Source of the DNA: Anolis sagrei
Lineage: Eukaryota > Chordata > Lepidosauria > Squamata > Anolidae
Assembly (NCBI RefSeq): GCF_037176765.1
Contig: NC_090021.1
Location: 147,493,074 to 147,557,073, forward strand
Reading direction: 5' to 3'
Length of the DNA: 64,000 nucleotides
Numbering within the stretch: the first letter of the stretch is position 1; each line of letters starts with the position of its first letter. The translations under genes were made by a program, and so were the position numbers. The notes under the pieces are model-generated. The model did no database searches and was not told the DNA's origin. It saw only the letters and a list, made by a program, of their open reading frames with translations. Shown here in pieces: positions 43,758 through 53,900 of the stretch.

Positions 43758-44068
43758 GTGCTTTCAAGTCATTGTTGTGTGCTTCTGGGAGCATTTTATG
43801 CAGGGTTTGGTCAAGGTCAAGGATTATTGTTCATTCATTAAAGGCACACTCAAATAGCCAAGTTTTGAGACTCTTTCTAAAGACTGCCAGGGTGGGGGCT
43901 TGCCTAATTTCTCTGGGGGGCGAGTTCTCTGTGAGAGAAACCTCCCACAAGGATGGTAAAATAGCAAACATCCAGGCACCCCCTGGGCAACGTCTTTGCA
44001 GATGGCCAATTCTCTCACACCAGAAGCGACTTGCAGTTTCTCAAGTTGCTCCTAACATGAAAAAAAAT
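42996..44068 (+). mobile_element. tRNA SINE split by L2 and hAT (three-level nest)
   Basis: The SINE head and body are at 42996-43124 (gagcctcctgtggtataatg, ggttcaaatcc) and the rest at about 43931-44068 (gagagaaacctcccacaagg, accagaagcgacttgcag). Between them lies an antisense L2 (43125-43480 and about 43775-43930), itself broken by a hAT remnant (43481 to about 43770). The order of insertion is SINE, then L2, then hAT. Confidence 0.82.
43481..43770 (+). mobile_element. hAT remnant (CAGGGGTCC terminus)
   Basis: It begins caggggtccacaaacctttt, then aaacagagggccaggtcaca. A TTG run lies at 43728-43755. The right terminus is missing. Family copies lie, antisense and eroded, near 18755-19125. 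Confidence 0.7.
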
Positions 44069-45381
44069 GTATATACTACAATGCTTTTCCCAGATTAAGG
44101 GCCCAAGGCAGTGATTTACTCTACTTTCACCTCATGTGCCACAGCTGGAAGTTTCATTTAACTCACATTATATGACCAGTGTAGACAGGGTTAAGACTTT
44201 TAGAAAGGCCACCATGAAAGAACTAGCATGTATTAGAAGGAATAACAGCATTACTTATGGGATCATTATAAGGATTTATTTATAGATAGAGAAGGAAAAA
44301 GACCATTACTTAGATCTATCCAGGAACTTCTAAAATTTGATTTGTAATCTTTAGCTGGAACAAATAGCTTATTGGATATCATTATTATATTTTCACTTAA
44401 AGTTATGTTCCTAAAGTCACTGCACTTTAGTGGGACTACCACGTACGTACGTACCCACCGTGTAGCCTTTCATCTCTGCATAACAAATGTGATTTTTTAA
44501 AATGATAAAATGTGTTGGCACCACTAAAGAGCAGAGTGTGATGCCAATAACTGTTAGCAGGTATTTTACAGCTTATCAATGCATCATTTCTGCATGCTAT
44601 GTGCCTCATAAACCCACCAGCATGGAGATTGTCCATCCAAACGGGCCTTTGTAAGTTCTTTTCTTGAACAGAACATTACTAGCTATTAAAAGGAGTGTGG
44701 TGACCACTGATAAGCGAAGAACCAGCTGCCACTCCAGAAGATATCATTGTCAAGATAAAAGCATAGTATTCCAAAAATACTAACTACAATCTAAGTACTC
44801 ATTTTCTAAAAATATTTTATGGGAACTATAACTTGTATGGATTAGAATATTATATGACCAGTGTATTTTATGGGAACCATTTCAATTGTATGGATAAGAG
44901 CACATTATGACAATAATTTAGTGTCTGCATTATTTCCTACGGTAAAATACTAGTGATGATAACATCAATTCATTTACTTTTATTACTTCAGCTAAAATTT
45001 CCACTCATTTGATGTCCAAACAGAAATACAATAAAACATACTCTTTTTTTTTTCAAAACGAAATGAGCTATCCCCAAAACATAATGGAATTTTAACATTG
45101 TGATACCATTTTAATTACACAATTCTTGGAATTGTAATTTTGTGAGATGATTTGACTATTTTGCCAAAGAGCTATCCTGGGAAGTGGACTCTGGGGACTG
45201 GTAGATGCCAGATAAATGTATGTTTTGGTTGCTTGTAGGTTATTATTCAAAGTTGGCCCAACTAATTCTACTGTATACCCCATACTATGTCATACCATAA
45301 ACTTGATATTAATATAGAAATATAGTCATTAAAAGTAAATAAAGGCAAGTTTGAGGTAACAAAGTTTTACTGTATTATATA
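44069..45381. other. B-C spacer, nothing recognised
   Basis: It is AT-rich unique-looking DNA. A GTAC-type run (acgtacgtacgtac, about 44442-44454) is the only simple repeat noted. Confidence 0.5.
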
Positions 45382-45712
45382 TAGTAAAGATAAAGGTTTC
45401 CCGATATTAAGTCTAGTTGTGTTTGACTCTGGAGGATGGTGGTCATCTCCATTTCTAAGCCGAAGAGCCGGCATTGTCTGTAGACACCTCCTAGGTCATG
45501 TGGCCAGTATGACTACATGGCGCACCATTACCTTCCCGCAGAAGCGGTACCTATTGATCTACTCACATTTGCATGTTTTCAAACCTCTAGGTTGGCAGAA
45601 TCTGGGTCTAACAGCGGGAGCTCACCCCACTCCACAGATTCGAACCGCCAACCTTTTGGACAGCAAGTTCAGCAGCTGAGCAGTTTAACCCACTGCACTA
45701 CCAGGGGGGCTG
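45382..45712 (-). mobile_element. Sauria-type tRNA SINE, antisense
   Basis: In antisense it runs from the tail aaggtttcccgatattaagt, then ctagttgtgtttgactctgg, to the head ttaacccactgcactaccag. It is more diverged than 38260-38589. TG and TA runs follow (45716-45760), then a SINE head-like scrap at 45768-45789. Confidence 0.9.
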
Positions 45713-45714
45713 TA

Positions 45715-45759
<45 letters not shown>

Positions 45760-45799
45760 GATACAGGACCCCTGGTAGTGCAGTGGGTTATATATATAC

Positions 45800-46440
45800 A
45801 CTAGCTTGGGGACCCAGCTTTGCCCAGGTTATTAGAGAAAGTGGGTAATGGGGGTTCTGTATGCCAAGTTTGGTCTTGATCAGTCATTGGATGAGGGTCG
45901 CAGTGGTTTCAGTAACTGAGTTACGGTACTGGAAGTCCCATCATCCATAGTCCATGCTCCTTCAAGCTGCAGCAGGATGTAGAGTGGGTAATGGGGGCTC
46001 TGTGTGCCAAGTTTGGTCTTGATCGATCATTGGATGAGGGTCACAGTGGTTTCAGTAAGTGAGTGAAGGTACTGCAAGTCCCATCATCCATGGTCCACCC
46101 TCCTTCAAACTGCAGCAGGATGTAGATAGGGTCATGGGGGCTCTGTGTGCCAAGTTTGGTCTTGATCAGTCATTGGATGAGGGTCGCAGTGGTTTCAGTA
46201 AGTGAGTGAAGGTACTGCAAGTCCCATCATCCATAGTCCACCAAACTACAGCAGGATGTAGATAGGGTAATGAGGGCTCTGTGTGCCAAGTTTGGTCTTG
46301 ATCAGTCATTGGATGAGGGTCGCAACAGTCTCAGGATGTGAGTGGAGGTACTTCAAGTCCCATCATTCGTGGTCCGTCCTCCTCAAATCTGCACCAGGAA
46401 TCTTGTTGTTGGGATTCTTGTGTTTTCCTATATAATATGT
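45800..46440 (+). repeat. Four-copy tandem repeat of about 143 bp in a repeat element
   Basis: The unit with gggtaatgggggctctgtgt, gccaagtttggtcttgatc and aagtcccatcatccatagtc starts at about 45843, 45986, 46129 and 46265. It is preceded by actagcttggggacccagct, which looks like the element's left edge. No coding capacity. The element class is not assigned. Confidence 0.85.
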
Positions 46441-46881
46441 GATTAACTTGGTCTTAACTGTACGCTGTGATTCTAATAATTAAGTTCTGCTTCTTTCCAA
46501 GCTGCCAGGTTTATCTTGCATCAATGTAATGGTATCTGTAAGGGACCTCAGGGATTGGTCCAGTACAATAGTTGACATGCCTGAATGAACCCAAGATGCC
46601 CGGTTTCTAAGGGGCATCAGCCAACAGGCTAATTTTCCAATGTGGGAAAGGTTGTCCAACACAGCACTCATTTTACATAAACTAAGTCAAAACTTTTGAC
46701 CATTTTAAACTCATTATCAACATGTCCTTGTTCACGATTCCTCCTGCTTCTCTTCCTCCTCTTCTGTACCCATTGGTCATGAAAACATTTAGAAATCTTA
46801 ACGTCTTTAAACATTTTAAAAAACTAGTTTTGTTATGATCTAGATATTTTGCAGTTGCGGGGGTAGCAGTTATTCTCAAAA

Positions 46882-46908
46882 CAGGAAGTATTCTCTCCCA
46901 CATATAGA
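46882..46908 (+). promoter_or_regulatory. Putative gene C core promoter (CAGGAAGT plus TATAGA)
   Basis: CAGGAAGT at 46882-46889 is followed at 46903-46908 by TATAGA, the same order and near-same spacing as upstream of gene B (20801-20824). A purine/CA-rich stretch and a cacagaaaagaa word follow in both. Confidence 0.45.
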
Positions 46909-46933
46909 TACAGATATATATACACACACAGTA

Positions 46934-46994
46934 CTACAGCACAGCTGGGATCTCTTGCTGTACAGAAGACACAGAAAAGAATACACTAGTACAG
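46934..46994 (+). other. Putative gene C 5'UTR exon
   Basis: The region agaagacacagaaaagaata, then cactagtacag and GTAATT, aligns with the gene B candidate. The coding exon at 50891 begins at an AG acceptor two bases before ATG, so a noncoding exon is expected. The start is approximate. Confidence 0.45.
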
Positions 46995-48014
46995 GTAATT
47001 TAAAAACAACTCATTTTAACAACATCATCATCATCAACAACAACAACAACAACAACAACACTTCACGTCTGCTCATTGCTTCCAGCATTACTCACTTCTA
47101 CATATAAAAAATAGGTATATTAATTCCAATTTTGAATTTGGTATTTAATGAATTATACTACATTCATACTACTTGATATATATTTGCATATAGCTAGTGG
47201 AGAGAAGATTTTTTTGTGTGTGGTGACTCATAAATTATGAAACTTCCATCCTTATTTTAGAGCAAAACTTTGTCTTTTTGTCAGAAAGCTTTTTCTTTCC
47301 TTTTTCTACTGGATAATTTGTTGTTTTGAAGGGTATTTATTGCAAGTTCACTTACTGTGTTTTTAATTTTTGTTACTTTTGCTATTTAACTATATTATTC
47401 CTTTAGTTGTATTATGATGTGATTTAGTTTGTACTGAAATAATGATTTCAATCAATTTTATTAGTCCACTAACTTAGCCTGTTTTGTTTTGTTTCTTTTG
47501 CTTACGCAACAGATAAACTAGATTGCTTGCTACCTACAGCCACTATAGTTATATCCAACCCTAGATCATGGATATGATTCTGCAGTAAAAGCCCAATGAC
47601 ATGTAAACAAAAATGTTAAAGAAATAAGCAGTGATTCAAAGAACTAGATCATCAAGAGCCATTTTTCTGAGTATATACAGCATGTGCAAGCCTTCCTCAT
47701 TCAATCTTCATTCGAGAATAGGGAAAAATATCCCAAACTGCTGAAATACACAGTGCACTAAAATGTCATTTAAAAATATACTGGATTGCAATTATGATTT
47801 ACTGAAGAGTCGCTCTCCATTTTTTTCTACTGCTACTTGAAATATCTTTGGCACAACCAAGCCATAATTGACTATTTTTTTCCATCCCATTGATGCTAGC
47901 TGGATAGAATTAGACAAATAAAATCGTAGAATCATACCAACTTCATCCCAAAATCTGTCCTAACAAGCTCTGTGGACCTCAAAACGTGCAAATCTGTAAA
48001 ACTTAGGAAGTTAG

Positions 48015-48475
48015 AATAATAGAATCATAGAATCAAAGAGTTGGAAGAGACCTCGTGGGCCATCTAGTCCAACCCCATTCTGCCAAGAAGCAGGAAAATC
48101 ACATTCAAAGCACCCCTGACAGATGGCCATCCACTCTCTATGTTTAAAAGCCTCTAAAGAAGGAACCTCCACCACACTCTGGGGCAGAGAGTTCCACTGT
48201 TGGACATATCTCCTTACAGTGAGGAACTTCTTCCTCATGTTCAGATGGAATCTCCTTTCTTGTAGTTTGAAGGCATTGTTCCGCACCGTAGTCTCCACGG
48301 CAGCAGAAAACAAGCTTGATCCCTCCTTCCTATAACTTCCCCTCACATATTTATTTATACATGGCCATCATGGCTCCTCTCAGCCTCCTTTTCTGCAGGC
48401 TACACATGCCCAGTTGTTTAAACTACTCCTCATAGGGCTTGTTCTCCAGACCCCTGATCATTTTAGTCACCCTAC
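48015..48475 (-). mobile_element. CR1 LINE 3' end, antisense
   Basis: The minus strand encodes [39 protein letters not shown] and QQWNSLPQSVVEVPSLEAFK. The tail attctatgattctat is at the left edge (antisense). It is 5'-truncated. Confidence 0.92.
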
Positions 48476-48764
48476 TTAACTTTCTCCATTGGATCATATG
48501 ACTAGAAGTGATGGGGACCAAGTAATTGCCAGTTAGCAATCTAAATTCAATACATCATACATTTTGACAGAGCCATTAAGTTTTCATAAAACTTTGCATA
48601 AGCACATCTCAAAGTGATATTGTAAAGAGGCCACCAGTTTGTAATGGTTTTATAAAGGAGCCACCACTTTATAAGGGCTTATTAAATTGATAGCGTAGCT
48701 AATAGCTAGTAATATTGAATTGGTCTTTCTTCAATGTGTAGCGTGACTTAACTTGGAAAGGATT

Positions 48765-49437
48765 TGTAACAGAGACCGGGCTTTAAAAGAAACTGTAACA
48801 ATTTTATTAAAATGTAGAAGAAGCTTGATGGTTTCAATGTTTCTTAACTCTTAGAGGCACATATCTTCAGAGGTTACATTTATAAGCTTTCATAAACAAC
48901 TCTTAGGAGGACTCTTCCTTCCACAAAACAGGTTTCAAACTTATTTTTCTTCAAACTGTATTTCTTCCCTTAATAGATAACTTCAGATACAAGCTTATTC
49001 CTTCTTTGTGATGTTTCTGTTGCAATAAATTTTCTCACTGAGTTTATCTCACCCTTTCTACTCATACACTAATTACTAATATAAATAAGTCAACTCGATT
49101 TATCTAAACTACCTAGGCTAAAAGCCAAAACCTTCCTGATTCTCACTACAGTAGAATCAGCCTTTCCCTGTAGTTTTTAAACTACAGACTACCTTCCTGG
49201 TTGTCACTACACAACAGAACCAGCCTCTCCTGCAGCTCACAGACTGCAGACTAACGGTTTTAAAATGGCTGCCCTGCCAAGTGGCAGTTGGCTCGGCCCT
49301 TTTTTCCATAGCAACCTCACTCAAAGTGAGCTGATCTGGCTACCATCCCCCCAGTTATGCTACTTTAAATACTTACCCTTTTAAACACCTATCTATAATT
49401 ATGCATAACTGTAGATCAAAATTCACACTTTACCACA
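48765..49437. mobile_element. Probable fossil solo LTR
   Basis: This block of about 670 bp starts TGTAAC and ends CCACA. On the minus strand it has a TG start, a TATA-like region and an AATAAA-type signal near its 3' end. No internal retroviral or gypsy sequence is attached, and a target duplication is unclear. Family not assigned; looks old. Confidence 0.35.
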
Positions 49438-49549
49438 GATATCATTTCTCTATTTTAATATGGTGAATTTTAAAATAATTTGCCCTCTTCTTGTTATTTC
49501 TGTCTTGACTACTTTTCTAGCACAAATGGGACTGAAACCTTCAGTTGGA

Positions 49550-49676
49550 GGCCCCATCTACACTGCCACATAATAAATCTTGAAACTGCATTCTATGGTC
49601 AGTGTAGGCTCATATAATGCAGTTCAACTGCATTTATATAAGTCAAACTGCATTATATGGAAGTGTTGATGGGGCC
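49550..49676. mobile_element. Palindromic MITE (GGCCCCATCTACACTG termini)
   Basis: The ends ggccccatctacactgccac and gaagtgttgatggggcc are inverted, and the interior repeats cataatgcagttcaactgca-type words on both strands. Confidence 0.8.
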
Positions 49677-50636
49677 CAAGTCCCACATTTAGATATCTTT
49701 TATACTGGATTTATTACAAGACCAGAAATGACAAATATGGAGTGGAGTGTTTACAATATTTACAGTACAATATATGAATCATGCAGCCAGAATTACCCTA
49801 AGCATGGTGAATTCCACAGTGCAGCTAGTTACTGGACTCTTGCTCCATCTTCTCCATCCATATTTGATTTCATTCACTTCTTCCGTGTCCAGTATGAAAC
49901 CTTAATTCTTAGTCCTCTGCCCTCTATAGCACATGGCTGCTAGAAGTAGTTTACATTCAGCACAGTATATACCTTTTTGTTTTTAATCAGGAAAAAACAA
50001 CAATATCCAAAAACCAAGATACCCTTTGCCCTGCCTAAAGCTCTTCACATTAAAGGATACTGACACAGGTTTAAAACCACATCTTCCCATGGGGAAAATT
50101 GTTCTGCCCCAAACCCCAGAGAATACAAGAGTGATTCAGATTAAAAACCATTGTTTTCCATTGGATCCTATTGTTCTGCATTAAACCCAATAGGATACAA
50201 GAGACTGCTGGTGGTTGGACAATGAAACATAATGGGAAACATAATGGTTCCCATCGCACATGTTTTTCAGTTGTAAAGCTGAGAGTAAAGCATGATAAGA
50301 GGTATTGAACACTATTGTTGGCCTGTGTTCAGAGTTCCCTCCTTTCAGGACATTTCTGTTTCTTTTCAACCCTGGAACATTTTATTGGCTCCATGCCTCT
50401 CCCTGCTTGAAAGGAGTCTGAAGTATCCTACCAGGGAGAAATTTCTCAATGTGATAAGGTGATATTGCTGGAGTTCCCTCCTTTCAGGACACTTCCACCT
50501 CTTTTCAACCATGGAGGGCTATGCATCACAGCCTGAAGTAGTTTAACTCATGTGATGAGCTCAGTGCCTCTCCATGCTTGAAAAGAGACTGAAGTGTGGT
50601 ATGACTGGGAAATTTCTCAATGTGATAAGGTATTTT

Positions 50637-50790
50637 AACTGCCATGACCCAATGCTAAGGAATCCTGGAAGTTGGAGTTTTACATGGTCTTTAGCCTTCC
50701 CAGTGAAAAAGCTGTGGTCCCTCATCAAACTACTGGATTCCATAGCAATGAACCATAACAGTTAAAGTGGTATCAAACTCTACATTGTGA
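50637..50790. mobile_element. Palindromic MITE with AACTGCCATG termini
   Basis: aactgccatgacccaatgct and the inverse agcaatgaaccataacagtt bound it. The core has aatcctggaagttggagttt. It ends about 100 bp before gene C's first coding exon. Confidence 0.65.
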
Positions 50791-50890
50791 ATGTGTTCTG
50801 GATATATATGGGCTTCTTTTAAATGCCCAGAAGTGACTCTAGGCTGGTGAAGGCTCTAATCATATTTTAAATTGGTTTCTTTGTCCATAG

Positions 50891-50952
50891 AAATGCTTCT
50901 TCTGCTTCTACTCCTGCCCTTGTCTGCCATGTTGCAACCATCTCTAGGACAG
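50891..50952 (+). CDS. Gene C first coding exon (signal peptide)
   Basis: ATG at 50893 begins [20 protein letters not shown]. The acceptor ttgtccatag ends at 50890 and the donor is gtatgaga. The layout is the same as gene B (aa before ATG, 20 codons). Confidence 0.92.
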
Positions 50953-53900
50953 GTATGAGACCTAAGACTTTCAAAGACCATAGATATTATCTGACATATC
51001 CTATAACTCAGTGGTTCTTAACCTGTGGCCTACGAACCACCAGTGGGCCATGGGGATGAAAATCTGGTCAATGAGCCTCCTTCCTCTTTATTTTATTTTA
51101 TTTCTGCTCCTTTCAAGCCACCTGACATTTCTTCCCTGTCGCTGACCAGCCCCATCCCCTTGGATAGTCCACATCAGCTCTAGATTATTAAATATGGTGA
51201 CAAATGGATGGCATATGTTCTGTATCAGAAACTAGAGCTGATGTGGTCTATCCAATGCAATTTTCTGAATCAGCACCACAAATAACCAAAGATAATCTAA
51301 AGTTGACCAAATCTGATTAGTAACCCTTTTGGTGCTAATGTTGGAGAGTGGTCTCTGAACCACTGCTATAGCTGAATCCTTTTGGGGTTTACGGAGACTG
51401 CATATTTTAACAACTATATCCTGGAGGAGGGTGAAGTGATTATGTTCATTTTCCTACCAGTGTGAGCTCCATGAAAAACACAGATTGGATAGTTACATTA
51501 CTTGTGTTTCAATTTGCACAGCTTGAGGATGGGTGGTGTTCTTTGAGAAGAATGGCCAACTAGTGCCATAGTTTATCTGTGCCCATTTTAGTTAAGATGG
51601 GCATGAGGGTAAAAGAAGAGGTAAATGTTGGGAGAGCGAGCATTGAATCTTCACTTCTCACCATGAAAAAGAAGTTACGGTATTTATCACATTTCTAGCC
51701 AGGTCTACTTCTTTCACTTTTTTTTCCTCTTCATCTTTCTCATTCTTCTCCAATTGCCTCTCTCCCGTGACAAACTGCCCCCAAAATAAGCCTACAACCA
51801 ATGGGAGAGCAAAAGAGGAAAGGGAAAAAATGCCATGGGAATGAGCTTAAGACAGCAATGGAGTGACAGGCACCAGGCATGTAGCCGGGGGGGGGGGGGG
51901 CTCGGGGGGCTTCAGCCCCCCCCCCCCCTGAAATTCTCATGGTGGTCCGCGAGAAGCCCTTACTGGTACATTATTTAAACTATTATGTTTATTCATATCA
52001 TGATCTGATCACCATGCTCAATAGATCCCATCTGCATGGGGGTATTGGGGTAACGATAGAAAAGGTTTGCTAGGGTAGACCCTCTTTCACTCAGACTCCG
52101 CCCCCCCCCCCCTGAACCAAACTCACCCCCCCCCCCGAACCAAACTCAGTCCCCCCTCCCGAAACAAAATCCTGGCTATGGGCCTGACAGGCACATAAAT
52201 ATTTTGAAAAGGACATATAAATGAGAAGGATATTGTTATAATACATGTGTATTAGGAACATGATAAAAAGCAAGGTAATTAATATTACAAATTTTAAGAA
52301 TTCTCAGGCTTACTTTTTTTCCCCTCCCACCAATATTTTTTCAGCACCCAGGAATAGCAACAGATCTCCCTGAAAAAATACAGAATGAAATTGTTGACAA
52401 ATTTAATGCTATCAGGAGAGGAGTGGAACCACCTGCTAGCAATATGGTGAAAATGGTAAGACAGAACTTACTCACATAACATTGTAGTAGGTTTCACATA
52501 TATCTTTTAGTTTGGTGCAGCATTTCTCAACCTGGGGGTTGGGAATCCTGGGGGAGTCACGAGGGGGTGTCAGTGGAGTCAGCAAAAGCCATCAGAAAAC
52601 ATGGTATTTTCTGTTGATCATGGGGGTTCTGTGTGGGAAATTTGGGCCAATTCTGTCATTGTTGGCATTCAGAATGCTCTTTGATTGTAAGTGAAATATA
52701 AATCCCAGCAACTACAACTCCCAAATGTCAAGGTCCACCAGTGCTCATATTTGAGCATATTGAGTATTCATGCCAAGTTTGGTCCAGATCCATCATTGTT
52801 TGAGCCCGCAGTGCTCTCTGCATGTAGGTGAACTACAACTCCAAAACTCAATGTCAATGCCTACCAAACCCTCCAGCATTTTCCGTTGGTCATGGGAGAT
52901 CTGTGTGCCAAGTTTGGTTCAAGTCCATCTTGCTGGAGCTCAGAATGTTCTTTGATTGTGGGTTAACTATAAATCCCAGCAACTACAACTCCCAAATGAC
53001 AAAATCACCCCCAACCCCACCAGTATTCAGATGTGAACATATCAGGTATTTGTGCCAAATTTTGTCCAGTGAATGAAAATACATCCTGCTGATCTGATAT
53101 TTACATTACGATTCATAACAGGAACAAAATTATAGTTGTGAAGTGGCAATGAAAATAATGTTATGGTTGGGAGACACCACAACATGAGAAACTGTATTGA
53201 GAGCTTAGGAAGATAGAGAACCACTGCCGTAGAATATCAGATTGATGGATTTATTTTAGCTCATCTATGAATGCTCACTGTATTGTAGTGTTATGGATAC
53301 GAAATGTATTTTCCATCTTCCCTGTGTTTGCTTTATTAAGAAATGGAGTGATAAAGCTGCTGATAATGCTAAAACATGGGCTAAAACATGCATTGCAAGA
53401 GCCGCTCCACAAGAAAAGCGAATTATAGATGGTAAGTGATATGAATAGACAGAAGAATGCTTTACGCATTGTATGTAAGGAACAAGAGGGACAAAATAAG
53501 CAATTACAGAGATTTTACACTGGTCTTCTTTTTAAAAAGAACAACGAAGAAACCATTTTCTGGGCAAATACTGAAATGTTTAAGAACCGTGTGGGTAGCG
53601 GAAACTAAAAGGACATTCTAGAAGTTTTATACACACACACACACACACACTTTTTTTAATTTTAAGCATGTTGGGCTCTTCTGAAAGCAGTTCAAATATC
53701 CTTCTCTTTTCCTATTACTGCATTATTCCTGCACGTGGCCACCATAATGTTCTCGTGTTTTGACTTCTCCCCATGGAGAAGTAATGGCTTCAAACTACAA
53801 GAAAGGAGATTCCATCTGAACATTAGGAAGAACTTCCTGACTGTGAGAGCCATTCAGCAGTGGAACTCTCTGCCCAGAAGTGTGGTGGAGGCTCCTTCTT

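Larger units (their letters stand above)
46995..50890 (+). other. Gene C intron 1
   Basis: It holds an (AAC)n tract (47036-47060), unrecognised AT-rich DNA to 48010, a CR1 piece (48015-48475), a probable fossil solo LTR (48765-49437), a MITE (49550-49676), an imperfect duplication (about 50334-50464 and 50472-50640, agttccctcctttcaggaca) and a palindromic MITE (about 50637-50790). Confidence 0.6.

Noticed and set aside
46480-46671. A 63-codon minus-strand frame beginning MSAVLDNLSHIGKLA as a gene or retroviral remnant
   Set aside because: Too short and without a recognisable domain; no flanking structure supports either idea.
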